DNA of 54,278 nucleotides, from NCBI GenBank assembly GCA_013361525.1, contig JABFXY010000100.1, forward strand, positions 1-54,278, in the 5' to 3' direction. Shown in pieces: positions 41,397 to 49,922 of this stretch. This DNA comes from Polyangiaceae bacterium (GTDB lineage: Bacteria; Myxococcota_A; Polyangia; Polyangiales; Polyangiaceae). The translations under genes and the position numbers were made by a program. Under the pieces are notes generated by a model that did not search any database, was not told where the DNA came from, and was given only the letters and a program-made list of their open reading frames with translations. Within the stretch, counting starts at the first letter, position 1. Every line of letters begins with the position of its first letter.

Positions 41397-42116
41397 ATGA
41401 CCGCGACGAGCCCGACCCCGCACGCGATGTCGTCGGGTCGGATGCAAGCGCGCGCACGCGCCGTGTGGCGCGACAACGGTCTCTCAATCGTCCTCATCGG
41501 GCTCTTCCTCATCTTCGTCGGAGGGCAGCTGGCGATGGGGTTCGCGGCACACAACGACGAGCGCGTCGAGCACGGGCTCGCGAAGCTCTCGCTCTCGCAA
41601 TACGTCGTCAGCGGCGACTTCATCGAAGCGACGTTCGAGAACTGGGAGAGCGAGTTTCTGCAGATGGGGCTGTTCGTCCTGCTGACGGTGAAGCTTCGCC
41701 AAAAAGGATCGTCGGAGTCGAAGCCCGTCGATGAGCCGCACGAGTCGGACGAGGACCCCACGTCACACCGACATGACCGCGGGGCGCCGTGGCCGGTGCG
41801 CCGCGGCGGCGTCGCATTGCGCATCTATCGTCACTCGCTATCGACTGCGTTTTTCGTCCTCTTCGCCTTCAGCTTCGTGATGCACGCGCTCGGCGGCGCA
41901 CGGAAGCAGAACGCCGAGCACCTCGCGCACGGCCGACCAACCGAGACGCTCTTCGAATATCTCGGCAGCTCGCAGTTTTGGTTCGAGTCCTTTCAGAATT
42001 GGCAAAGCGAGTTTCTCGCCGTCGCGATGATCGTCGTGTTGTCGATCTTTCTTCGGCAATACGGCTCGCCTCAATCGAAGCCGGTCGCCGCACCCCACCG
42101 AGAGACAGGAGGCTAA
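41397..42116 (+). CDS. DUF6766-like membrane protein with internal duplication
   Basis: This 239-residue protein resembles the DUF6766 family. It has four likely membrane helices in two halves. Each half contains a helix, a segment such as FIEATFENWESEFLQMGLF or FWFESFQNWQSEFLAVAM, and a charged SSESKP or GSPQSKP end. The halves match each other, so the protein arose by duplication or the family is built that way. A His/Asp-rich loop separates them. Its function is unknown; it has no obvious catalytic residues. Confidence 0.85.
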   Translation: MTATSPTPHAMSSGRMQARARAVWRDNGLSIVLIGLFLIFVGGQLAMGFAAHNDERVEHGLAKLSLSQYVVSGDFIEATFENWESEFLQMGLFVLLTVKLRQKGSSESKPVDEPHESDEDPTSHRHDRGAPWPVRRGGVALRIYRHSLSTAFFVLFAFSFVMHALGGARKQNAEHLAHGRPTETLFEYLGSSQFWFESFQNWQSEFLAVAMIVVLSIFLRQYGSPQSKPVAAPHRETGG

Positions 42117-42436
42117 TCCCTCCGCGACGTGTACCCGGCCCTATCCGATGCTCGGAAGTCTGGATTTCCACCCCTGGCTTCGATCCCATCTTCCCCGCAG
42201 GGGCCGATAGGTCGCGAGCTGGGGGATGCAGACTCGAAAGGGTGGGGATGCAAGGCTCCGAGCTCGGAGCGCCAAAGTTTCGACGCAGGGATGTTATGGC
42301 CGCGTGCTCGGAGCCATGACGCGCATCGCTGGATGGGTTTGCTCGCGAGCTTGGAGATGCCGCGAATGACATCAGAGGTCGCGGGACCAAGAAAAGCGCC
42401 GTGCCGGACCACGGCGTCGGCGAAGATGGTTTCCCG
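42117..42436. other. Intergenic region before the propeller lipoprotein
   Basis: These 320 bases carry no convincing gene. A short dyad CGCCGTG (42397-42403) and CACGGCG (42410-42416) lies just upstream of the ATG at 42437 and could affect translation. No clear promoter is visible by eye. Confidence 0.4.
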
Positions 42437-43939
42437 ATGAAGCCTGCACTGCACGCATTGCGTGGCGCGCGCGCCTATCTCGTGGTCGCGGCGCTCGGCA
42501 CCTCCGCGACGCAGTGCTCGACATCAAAGGGCGCATTCGATCCGCCGTCGACGCCGCCGCCCGCTCGGCCGAGCACCTCCAGTGCCGACACCGCGCCACC
42601 GCCGGCGGACTACGTCCTACCGATCGTGAACGCTCGCGTGGCCGGGGTCGCGATCGACGCACGCGGATACTCCGCGGCCATCCTCGACGGCGTGCAGCGT
42701 GACGCCAGCGTCGGCGCGGTCGCGTTCCCCAATACGGCGACGGACTCTGCGGGTGGCGCAGTCACCCTCATCGACCCGACGGGCAAGGTCCTGTGGACGT
42801 GGCCCGTTCCGCTCACGCCGGCCGCTGTCGCGCTCGGCGACGATTCGGTCTTCGCGGCGTTCTCGGTTTATCGCTCACAGACGGACGTGCCGCCGAAGCT
42901 CCGAGCCTCGGGTGACCCGGGAGCGGTATTGGTTGCGCTCGATCGACGCACCGGGGCGCCGACCACCGTCCTGCCACTCGAGGCGAGCGAGCAAGGCTCC
43001 TTCTACCCGGCAAGCTTGCTCGCAATGCCCGACGGAGGGGTCGTCATCGCCGGCAACTACAAGGGTGTGGTGAAGATCGCCGACCGAACGCTATCGGGCG
43101 GCACGTTCGTCTCCGACCGCGGCGCGGTCATTCGCGTCTCGAGCGCGGGCAAGATTGTGTGGGTCCTCGATCAATCCTTCTTCGTGCGTTCTCTCGCGGC
43201 TGGGCCGAATGGGCTCGTGGTATCCGGCCTTGCGACCATGGGAATGGACACCACGGTGCGAGACTCGATTGGAAGGGTGCACGCGCTAACCACCAAACGT
43301 GGCGTCACCCAGCCCATCGTGATGTCCGTCTCGGACGAGGGACGATTGCGCTGGAGTCACACGTTCGCGAGCTCCGACCTCTTGGAGTGGCGAGGGCTCG
43401 CCGTTCACGAGGGCGGTGAAATCGCGATCGCCGACGTTCTGCCCCCGGGAAAAGACGTGTCCGACGAAACAGGGCTATTGCTACAGAACGACGGGCCCCA
43501 GCGTCAGGCGTTTTTGATGCGCATCTCGGCGAATGGGAAAAATGCGCGCGCCATTGCGTTGACGAAGAGCGGGCTCGTTGCTCCGTCGTCGATCGCCGCC
43601 CTCGAGCTGCGGTATTTGATCGGTGGCGCAGCCCAGCGTCCCGCGGACGGTGACCCCGTTCCCGTCGTCGTGGGCAACCAGCGATTCGATGTCGTCGGAC
43701 CGTCGGATGGTTGCGTGATCCAGGTTTCGGGCGATCCCGTCGAGCGCGAGCTGCGAGTCTCATCGCCGGGGGTCGAGACGGTGCAATCGATTGCAGCATC
43801 TCGTGCGGGCTGGATTGCGGGCGTGAAGATATTCGACAACGCGGGCACGCTCGTCGTCGCGGAGGAAACGATCGGCGTCCCGGAGAATACCGAGGGCTTG
43901 TTGGTGTTTCGCGCGCAGCCGCCGCCGAAGCCCGAATAG
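42437..43939 (+). CDS. PQQ-like beta-propeller lipoprotein
   Basis: This is a 500-residue protein beginning at ATG 42437. The signal ends in TSATQC with Cys27. A Pro/Ser-rich stretch leads to a domain with repeating blades: VTLIDPTGKVLWTWPVP, AVIRVSSAGKIVWVLDQSF, VMSVSDEGRLRWSHTFAS and LMRISANGKNARAIALT end in the G-x-x-x-W pattern of PQQ-like or quinoprotein propellers. No enzyme active site is evident, so it may be a structural or binding protein. It is convergent with the hemerythrin gene, with 3 bases between stops. Confidence 0.83.
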   Translation: MKPALHALRGARAYLVVAALGTSATQCSTSKGAFDPPSTPPPARPSTSSADTAPPPADYVLPIVNARVAGVAIDARGYSAAILDGVQRDASVGAVAFPNTATDSAGGAVTLIDPTGKVLWTWPVPLTPAAVALGDDSVFAAFSVYRSQTDVPPKLRASGDPGAVLVALDRRTGAPTTVLPLEASEQGSFYPASLLAMPDGGVVIAGNYKGVVKIADRTLSGGTFVSDRGAVIRVSSAGKIVWVLDQSFFVRSLAAGPNGLVVSGLATMGMDTTVRDSIGRVHALTTKRGVTQPIVMSVSDEGRLRWSHTFASSDLLEWRGLAVHEGGEIAIADVLPPGKDVSDETGLLLQNDGPQRQAFLMRISANGKNARAIALTKSGLVAPSSIAALELRYLIGGAAQRPADGDPVPVVVGNQRFDVVGPSDGCVIQVSGDPVERELRVSSPGVETVQSIAASRAGWIAGVKIFDNAGTLVVAEETIGVPENTEGLLVFRAQPPPKPE

Positions 43940-43942
43940 GCC

Positions 43943-44545
43943 TCAATGATGCGTGCGGGCGCGCGCTTTAGCGCTCGCGGCACGTTTGGTCGGCGCTCGA
44001 GTCTTCGCCGGTTTCGGCGCCTTCTCCTCGATGATCTCGAGCTCGACGACGGGCGCCGCCTCGAGCGCGCCCCCCATCGCCTCTCGAAGGCTCGAGAGCA
44101 GCATCGGGCGGAAGTCGGACGCGATCGACTCCTCGAATCGCTGCTCCATCTCGGCCCCCAGCTCCTCGAGTCGATCCGACGAGAATGTGCCCTCGACGTC
44201 CGGGAAGAAGTCTTCTTCTTCCTTCGCGACGTGGTGGTCAACCATTTCGCGAACGACGTACATGTAATGGTCGAAGGCGTCGGTGCCGACGTTCTGATCG
44301 GCTCGGAAAAGGCTGAACTCGATGATGCCGTGCTCGACGAGCGACTCGCCGAGGAGGTCCACCTTGCCCAGCTGCTCTTCGCACGCGGGATAGAAGATCT
44401 CTCGTTCTATCGCATCGTGCCCGACGAGGTGCGCCGCGAGCTGCTCGAACAGCTCGACCTTGCGATCGCGTTGAGCCCTCTCGATCTTGTCGAACAGATC
44501 GCTGATCTCGTCGTGCTGCTGCTTGAGCAATTTCGTCGCCTTCAT
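43943..44545 (-). CDS. Hemerythrin HHE cation-binding protein
   Basis: This 200-residue protein is a hemerythrin-like four-helix bundle. Potential iron ligands are His11 in QQHDEISDLF, HLVGHDAIEREIFYP, VEHGIIEFSLF and DHHVAKEEEDFFP, the usual HHE pattern with Glu residues. The last 40 residues are a basic Ala/Lys/Arg tail (KPAKTRAPTKRAASAKARARTHH), which may bind nucleic acids or polyphosphate. The ATG at 44545 is preceded by a GTG at 44548. Such proteins can bind oxygen, nitric oxide or iron in the cytoplasm. Confidence 0.9.
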   Translation of the reverse strand: MKATKLLKQQHDEISDLFDKIERAQRDRKVELFEQLAAHLVGHDAIEREIFYPACEEQLGKVDLLGESLVEHGIIEFSLFRADQNVGTDAFDHYMYVVREMVDHHVAKEEEDFFPDVEGTFSSDRLEELGAEMEQRFEESIASDFRPMLLSSLREAMGGALEAAPVVELEIIEEKAPKPAKTRAPTKRAASAKARARTHH

Positions 44546-45058
44546 CACCCGTCCCTTCCGCCTAGCGACGAGGCTGCAAAGGCCGGACCGAGCCTCGACA
44601 AACTGACGACCTTTCGACCGCGAAGCCGCGGAAGGTCGAATGCGCCACGCGGCATCTGCTCAGCCGGCCACGCGAAGATCGCCCACGCCTCGACGCGACC
44701 GGTGTGGCGCGAGCCCATCTTCCGCGAGGCGGAGCGGCGCTCGTGCGCTGGAAGTGCCGACACAGAAACGTTCCTCGGGGTAACCCCGAAGAGGCACGAA
44801 TGATCGTGCCGAGCTCGAGGCGTGGGCAGGGCGACGTAGCAGCGTTTCGGGGCGCGAGGGTCGCGCCGCCTGCTATCCATTCGCCGTGGCTCCTCGACCG
44901 CTCGTGGTGCGCGCCATCGCGGACGCGTTCCTCGCCGGGCCCGTGCACTGTGGTCACCGCCGCGCCGCGTGCGTGAGCTGACGACGTTCCCACCCTGAAC
45001 GGCTCAGCGGTTCGTCCGGACGCATGAATCATGCGCTTCGCGGTGCACCTCAGCGATT
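44546..45058. other. Intergenic region with small hairpins
   Basis: Just over 500 bases with no credible gene. Small perfect hairpins are present: TCGGGG (44775-44780) with CCCCGA (44784-44789), and GCACGA (44794-44799) with TCGTGC (44804-44809). It should contain the promoters of the hemerythrin and MopE-like genes, which are divergent. Confidence 0.45.
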
Positions 45059-47356
45059 GTGGATTATCGCCTAACTTATGCAGTCGGCGCTTTCGCCGTG
45101 ATTTCTGCTTGTGGAGACAGCGGCCCCTCGCCGACTGGGGATCAGGGCGGCGCCGGGGAAGCTGGAGGCAATGTAGGGTTAGGGGATCAGGGCGGTGGCG
45201 GCCTTAACGGTACTGCTGGCAACGGCGGAGCGACGCCCTCGGGCGGTGCGGGCGGCGGCGAGGGCGGCACTGCGGGTGACGGTGGTTCCGGCATCGCAGG
45301 GAATGGCGGAGCCGGAGGGAGCGGCGAGACCGGAGGAACCGGCGGCGGTGGTGAGGGTGGCCTCGGCGGTGCCGCGGGAGGCCAAGGCGGAGGAGGTGGG
45401 GATTCGGGCGGTGGCGGGGGCGGACCCTGCGGCATAGAAGTCTGTGACGGTATCGACAACGACTGTGACGGCGACGTCGATGAAGGGACAAACGGCTGTG
45501 GCGGGGTCTGCCCGCTTGCGACCCAACCAGGGCAGGCGTGCGACGGGCCCGATACCGACCAGTGCGCCGACGACCAAGCGGTGTGTAGCGGTCTCAATTC
45601 GGTGGCTTGTTCCGCCGGAACGGACACGGTCGAGATTTGTAATCAGTTGGACGACGACTGCGACGGTGCCGTCGACGAAGGGACGAATGCTTGCGGAGGC
45701 GTGTGTTCGATTGCACCGCTCGGAACGTCGTGCGACGGACCGGACGTCGATTCGTGTCAGGACGATTGGCTCGTATGTGCCGGCGCGAACGCCGTCGTCT
45801 GCAATACAGGGGCCGACAATGTCGAGGTGTGCGACGGGGACGATGACGACTGCGATGGAACGGTGGATGACGGCTGCGTGGCTCCGACTTCGGATGTCTG
45901 CAATGCCGACAACAACAACCTCCCGAGCGCGACTTGCCAACCCCCGCCTGCGGCGGGCGTTACTGCGTGCGTCTGCACGTCGCCGCCATGCGCCGATCCT
46001 GCTTGCGACTCGAGCCACGACAGCGTTCAGGACGCGCTCAACGCGCTCGAGCCGCTGACCGACTCGACCAATATACTAATCTTCTCCGGCGTATATGAGG
46101 CGTTCGACGTCGTCTACATGGGAACGAGCCAGACCAAGCGGCTGTACATTGGAGCCTATTGTGATGCTGGTGCTCGACATCCAGTTGCAATCGAGGGAAT
46201 CACGAATGTCAACAATCCTCACGTCACCCTCGAAGGGGCCCGCGTCGGAGAAATCCGCGTCCTGCCTGGCCTGAATCCCCTCAGCGTCGATGCGGACGAC
46301 ATCACGCTGCGTAATCTTACTGTGAATGGACGCATCTCCTGCGTCGGACCGAATCTCGTCGAGGTCGACGGCTTCCGGATCGAGGACGTCGAGATCTACC
46401 CAATGTCGGGTCAGCCCTCCGACGGAGCCTCTTTCAACGGATGTAATAGCGTCGTCGTCGAGCGAACGAAAGCATGCAACTTGCCGACCGGGTTCCGCAT
46501 CGGTGAAAAGGGCAGCTCGCTAACGTTCACCGACGTTCTCGCCAAAAGCTGTACGACGGGGTTTTGGTTGGATGGGCTCGCGAACCACGGTTCTGGTCCG
46601 ACCGGTATCAGCCTCGACCGCGTCACGACGACCGGGTGTTCGGAAGGGATGAAGGCCAAGGCGGCGCTGAATGTTGCCTCGATTCGAAACAGCAAGTTCA
46701 TCGCCAATGGTACGGCCATTCGCCTCGAAACCGTACTGTTCGGCGGGTTCGGCGCGGCCGGTCCGGGGATCGGCAGCGTCTGGAACAATCTGTTCGCAGA
46801 CAATGGCGTAGGCGTGTCGGTCGCTGCGAACGCCAATGGAAGTGGAAATGGCTTCGTGACGATCGGGAACGCCAGCTTCAACACGTTCGTCGACAACGGA
46901 TCGGCTCTCGACCTCTCCGGAAGCTTCGACATCAGCGAGGGCGATTGCACCGGGAGGGCGATCGTGAGCGGCTTCAGTCGCAATCTCGTCGTCGGCAGCA
47001 CATCGACGGCTGTCGACCTCTTCTGCTCGAGCGTTTCTGGATCCGAGAACCTGTACTTCGACAACGCCGGTGATTGTGCCTGCAGCGCGTGGGGCGCGAC
47101 ATCGTTCTACTGTCCCACGCCGACGACCACCTGCGCGGGCGCATCATCGAGCCTCTTCATCGATCCGCTGCTGGTCTCGGATTACCGGTTGAGTCAGTCC
47201 CCGGCCCAGTCCGCGACCAGTCCAGCGGTCGACTTTGCGTCGGTTCAGGCGAGTCAGGCGTGCTTTGCAGGCGTGTGCCTGGATCAGAAGACGACGTCGA
47301 CCACGCTCGGGCTCGACACCGGCGCGGCGGACCTTGGCTATCACGAGCTTCCGTGA
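45059..47356 (+). CDS. Lipoprotein with MopE-type metal-binding motifs and beta-helix
   Basis: This 765-residue protein has a GTG start and a signal ending in AVISAC with Cys18. Residues of about 24-122 are a very long Gly-rich tether. Then three CDGIDNDCDGDVDEG-type motifs occur (CDGIDNDCDG, CNQLDDDCDG and CDGDDDDCDG), the putative metal-binding motif named after MopE. From about residue 300 to the end, the sequence resembles a right-handed parallel beta-helix, with short Asn-ended rungs such as TLRNLTVNGRISCVG and FRIEDVEIYPMSG. This arrangement suits a surface protein that binds metal and perhaps glycans. Its third codon positions are less G/C-biased than those of its neighbours. Confidence 0.85.
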   Translation: MDYRLTYAVGAFAVISACGDSGPSPTGDQGGAGEAGGNVGLGDQGGGGLNGTAGNGGATPSGGAGGGEGGTAGDGGSGIAGNGGAGGSGETGGTGGGGEGGLGGAAGGQGGGGGDSGGGGGGPCGIEVCDGIDNDCDGDVDEGTNGCGGVCPLATQPGQACDGPDTDQCADDQAVCSGLNSVACSAGTDTVEICNQLDDDCDGAVDEGTNACGGVCSIAPLGTSCDGPDVDSCQDDWLVCAGANAVVCNTGADNVEVCDGDDDDCDGTVDDGCVAPTSDVCNADNNNLPSATCQPPPAAGVTACVCTSPPCADPACDSSHDSVQDALNALEPLTDSTNILIFSGVYEAFDVVYMGTSQTKRLYIGAYCDAGARHPVAIEGITNVNNPHVTLEGARVGEIRVLPGLNPLSVDADDITLRNLTVNGRISCVGPNLVEVDGFRIEDVEIYPMSGQPSDGASFNGCNSVVVERTKACNLPTGFRIGEKGSSLTFTDVLAKSCTTGFWLDGLANHGSGPTGISLDRVTTTGCSEGMKAKAALNVASIRNSKFIANGTAIRLETVLFGGFGAAGPGIGSVWNNLFADNGVGVSVAANANGSGNGFVTIGNASFNTFVDNGSALDLSGSFDISEGDCTGRAIVSGFSRNLVVGSTSTAVDLFCSSVSGSENLYFDNAGDCACSAWGATSFYCPTPTTTCAGASSSLFIDPLLVSDYRLSQSPAQSATSPAVDFASVQASQACFAGVCLDQKTTSTTLGLDTGAADLGYHELP

Positions 47357-47425
47357 TGGACGTGAACCCCGCGCGGGGCGCGAAGCTTCGGCGTCTATTC
47401 GAACGGCTCCCGCGCGCCTGAGCCG

Positions 47426-48391
47426 TCAGCGGCTCTTCTTCCGATCCTTCGCTCGCCGCGTCTCGATCTCCGTCGCCAGGTTGTCGAGCGCGCTCTCCCA
47501 GACTTTGCGGAGCGCCTCGTCGCTGGGGTTTTGCGTTTCGAGCTCGTCGAGGATTCGTTCGCGCGCGTCGGCTTTGCTCGTCGCGAGCGCCCGGTGGAAG
47601 GCGCGTTCGAGCTTGCGATCGAGCGCACCGACGACGCTTTCGTTTTCCGGCGCTTCGGTGAGCGCGCGGGCACGTTCCTCGTGCCACGTCTGCGCGGCCG
47701 CACTCGTCTCGACGAACGCACCAGCATCGAAGGTCGCGATGCGCTCGTACTTGGGCGCGATGCGCTCGGTGCTCGGTTCGGCCGCGTCCGACGCGTGCGT
47801 CCACAAGGCATACCCCGCGCGCAACATGCGAAGCTCGCGGAAGCCTCCGTGGAGGTCGATGCGGATCTCGATCGCGCCGCGCGGTGCGAGGGTGAACACC
47901 GCCATGCGGCCGTCGTCCGATGCGAGCACGACGTCCGGGAAGCCATCGGCATTCAAGTCGGTGGGCAGTTGCATCGATGCGCCTCCGTCTGCGGGCAAAG
48001 ACTCGACGAAACGCGTCGCGATGGTTCGAGGGTCGTCTTCGTCGAGGGGACCGACCGCAAGGACGACGCCCCATCGGCTCGCGACGCGTGTCGCGTAGGT
48101 GGTCCGCCCGAGCTTGTCGCGACGTTCGAAGGTGCGAATCTCGAACGCCGTGCCGTCTCGTCCGGTGGCGACGTAGGCGTTCCGCGGCGTGAGACCCTCC
48201 GCGCGGCTCTCGGCGTCGATTGCGACGAGGTGACGCGCGAGGTCGGGCCGCTCGACGAAGAGACCGAGTGGCGGCGTGCTGCGATCTCCCCACGGCGACA
48301 GCTGCTTCTTCGGCTCGCACGCAGCAAACGACAAGAGCGCTGCGAGCACGAACGCAGGTCGTCGTTTTTGTACTATCTTCGCTGCACTCAT
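47426..48391 (-). CDS. Lipoprotein with FG-GAP-like segment
   Basis: This 321-residue protein starts at ATG 48391 and has a signal ending in SFAAC with Cys25. The mature part contains one DxDxDG-like calcium-binding segment, DLNADGFPDVVLASDDGRM, as in FG-GAP/VCBS repeats, amid beta-rich sequence. The last 100 residues are helical and charged. The start codon overlaps that of serA on the opposite strand by two bases (CATG), and no ribosome binding site is visible. Function unknown. Confidence 0.78.
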   Translation of the reverse strand: MSAAKIVQKRRPAFVLAALLSFAACEPKKQLSPWGDRSTPPLGLFVERPDLARHLVAIDAESRAEGLTPRNAYVATGRDGTAFEIRTFERRDKLGRTTYATRVASRWGVVLAVGPLDEDDPRTIATRFVESLPADGGASMQLPTDLNADGFPDVVLASDDGRMAVFTLAPRGAIEIRIDLHGGFRELRMLRAGYALWTHASDAAEPSTERIAPKYERIATFDAGAFVETSAAAQTWHEERARALTEAPENESVVGALDRKLERAFHRALATSKADARERILDELETQNPSDEALRKVWESALDNLATEIETRRAKDRKKSR

Positions 48392-48392
48392 G
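48371..48392 (+). promoter_or_regulatory. Candidate -10 box for a near-leaderless serA transcript
   Basis: TACTAT at 48371-48376 is a good -10 hexamer located 13 bases before the serA ATG at 48390. A start site about seven bases downstream would leave a leader of about seven bases, consistent with the lack of a ribosome binding site. No good -35 is visible at the expected distance, so this is tentative. Confidence 0.35.
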
Positions 48393-49598
48393 CGTCTTTT
48401 GATTGCGGACCCCATCGATACTCAGCCGCTCGAAGAGCTGCGCGTTCTAGGAATCGAAGTCGTCACGGATCCATCGCTGACCAGAGAGACGCTGCCTGCG
48501 GCGCTCTCGGGCGTCGGCATCCTCGTCGTTCGCGGGACGGAGGTCACGGCCGAGGCGCTCGACAACGCGCGCGAGCTGAACCTGATCGTGCGGGCGGGCG
48601 GCGGCACCGGCAACATCGACGTGGAGGCGGCGAGCGCGCGCGGCATCTACGTCGCGAACTGTCCTGGCAAAAACGCCGCGGCGGTCGCAGAGCTCACGAT
48701 GGCGATGGTGCTCGCCTTGGACCGACGCCTCGTCGACGCGTCGGCGGATTTCGTCGCGGGCCGGTGGGAGCGGGGCAAATACGGCGGCGAGGCGGGGTTG
48801 CTCGGGCGTCACATCGGCGTCGCGGGTTTCGGCGCGGTCGGCCAACAGGTCCTCTCCCGAGCGCGCGCCTTCGGGATGAAGCCGCACCTCGCGTCGCGCG
48901 GCATCTCCCTCGCGAAAGCGCAGAAGCTCGACGTCGCTTACGCCCCGAGCTTCGAGCGCCTCGCGTCGGTCAGCGACGTTCTCACGATTCATCTTCCGTT
49001 GAACCCGCAGACCCGCGGCGCCATTTCACGCCACGTGCTCGAGGCGCTCCCGCACGAGGCCATCGTCGTCAACACCTCGCGCGCGGAGCTCTTCGACATG
49101 GATGCGCTGCTCGAGCTCGCGCCGAAGAAGGGGCTACGCCTCGGTCTCGACGTGTTCGGCGGGGAGCCGCGCGATCCTTCGGCTGCGTTCAGCTCGCCTT
49201 TCGCGAAGCTTCCGAACGTCATCTGCACCCCGCACATCGGCGGCTCGACACGACAAGCGCAGCGCGCGATCGCCGAAGAGGTGACGCGCATCGTCCGGAG
49301 CTTCCTCACCGAAGAGGACGTCCCGAACGTCGTGAACGTCTGCGCGGCGTCGCCCGCGCGTTACGTGATCGTGCTGCGACAGCTCGACAAAGTCGGCGCC
49401 CTCGCGAACACGCTGAACGTCCTGAAGCGTCACGGGATCAACATCGAGGAGATCAGCAACACGGTGTTCGACGGCGCGAAGGCGACCTGTACCAAGCTGC
49501 GCGTCTCCGGCCGGCCCTCCGAGGCGTGCCTCAAAGAAATCGGCGCCTTCCAGGAAACCCTGCGTGTCGACGTGGTTCCGATGCCCAACAAGGCCTGA
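48390..49598 (+). CDS. serA: D-3-phosphoglycerate dehydrogenase
   Basis: This enzyme oxidises 3-phosphoglycerate, the first step of serine synthesis. The 402-residue protein has the NAD fold GVAGFGAVGQQVL (GxGxxG at 146-151) and the catalytic residues Arg231 in VNTSRAEL, Glu259 in FGGEP, and His282 in CTPHIGGST. The C-terminus (about 325-402) is an ACT domain (QLDKVGALANTLNVLKRHGINIEEI), which suggests serine feedback. The family is well conserved, but some relatives act on other 2-hydroxyacids. Its start codon overlaps the divergent lipoprotein gene's start codon. The rimP operon follows on the same strand. Confidence 0.9.
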   Translation: MRLLIADPIDTQPLEELRVLGIEVVTDPSLTRETLPAALSGVGILVVRGTEVTAEALDNARELNLIVRAGGGTGNIDVEAASARGIYVANCPGKNAAAVAELTMAMVLALDRRLVDASADFVAGRWERGKYGGEAGLLGRHIGVAGFGAVGQQVLSRARAFGMKPHLASRGISLAKAQKLDVAYAPSFERLASVSDVLTIHLPLNPQTRGAISRHVLEALPHEAIVVNTSRAELFDMDALLELAPKKGLRLGLDVFGGEPRDPSAAFSSPFAKLPNVICTPHIGGSTRQAQRAIAEEVTRIVRSFLTEEDVPNVVNVCAASPARYVIVLRQLDKVGALANTLNVLKRHGINIEEISNTVFDGAKATCTKLRVSGRPSEACLKEIGAFQETLRVDVVPMPNKA

Positions 49599-49922
49599 CG
49601 GCGAGCCCAAACCACGATGCTCCTTGCACACATCGTGACCTTGGATTAGGGTCCCCGCCGAAGTCTGGTGGATCCGCGAGCCGGGTTCCCTTGCAGGGCC
49701 TGGCTCTCGATCTTTTCGGCGCACCTCTACTGTCTGTCCCACCTCACGGCGGGACGCTCAGTTGTCCGGCCTGCCTCCGGCAGGACGTTGTCTGGCCTGC
49801 CCTTGGCAGGACGGATCTGGTCAGTCGCCGCGTGGGCTCCCTGGGACACGTTTCCGCGATGTTTGCGGAATACGGTCGTGTCACTCGGGAGCATCTCGGG
49901 TCCACCGGGCTCGAGATCGCTC
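49599..49922 (+). other. Leader of the rimP-nusA-infB operon with tandem hairpins
   Basis: The region holds a small hairpin CACGATG/CATCGTG (49613-49619 and 49631-49637) after serA, then a series of hairpins. GTCCC/GGGAC forms one at 49736-49755. Two tandem copies of a 27-base unit follow at 49761-49787 and 49787-49813; each contains CCTGCC and GGCAGG as a 6-base stem. This could be an attenuator or protein-binding leader for the downstream operon. No tRNA is present, unlike the enterobacterial metY leader. Confidence 0.6.

Noticed and set aside
44562..45032. A 156-codon minus-strand frame between the hemerythrin and MopE-like genes
   Set aside because: It has no signal, domain or ribosome binding site and overlaps other chance frames; I treat the region as intergenic.
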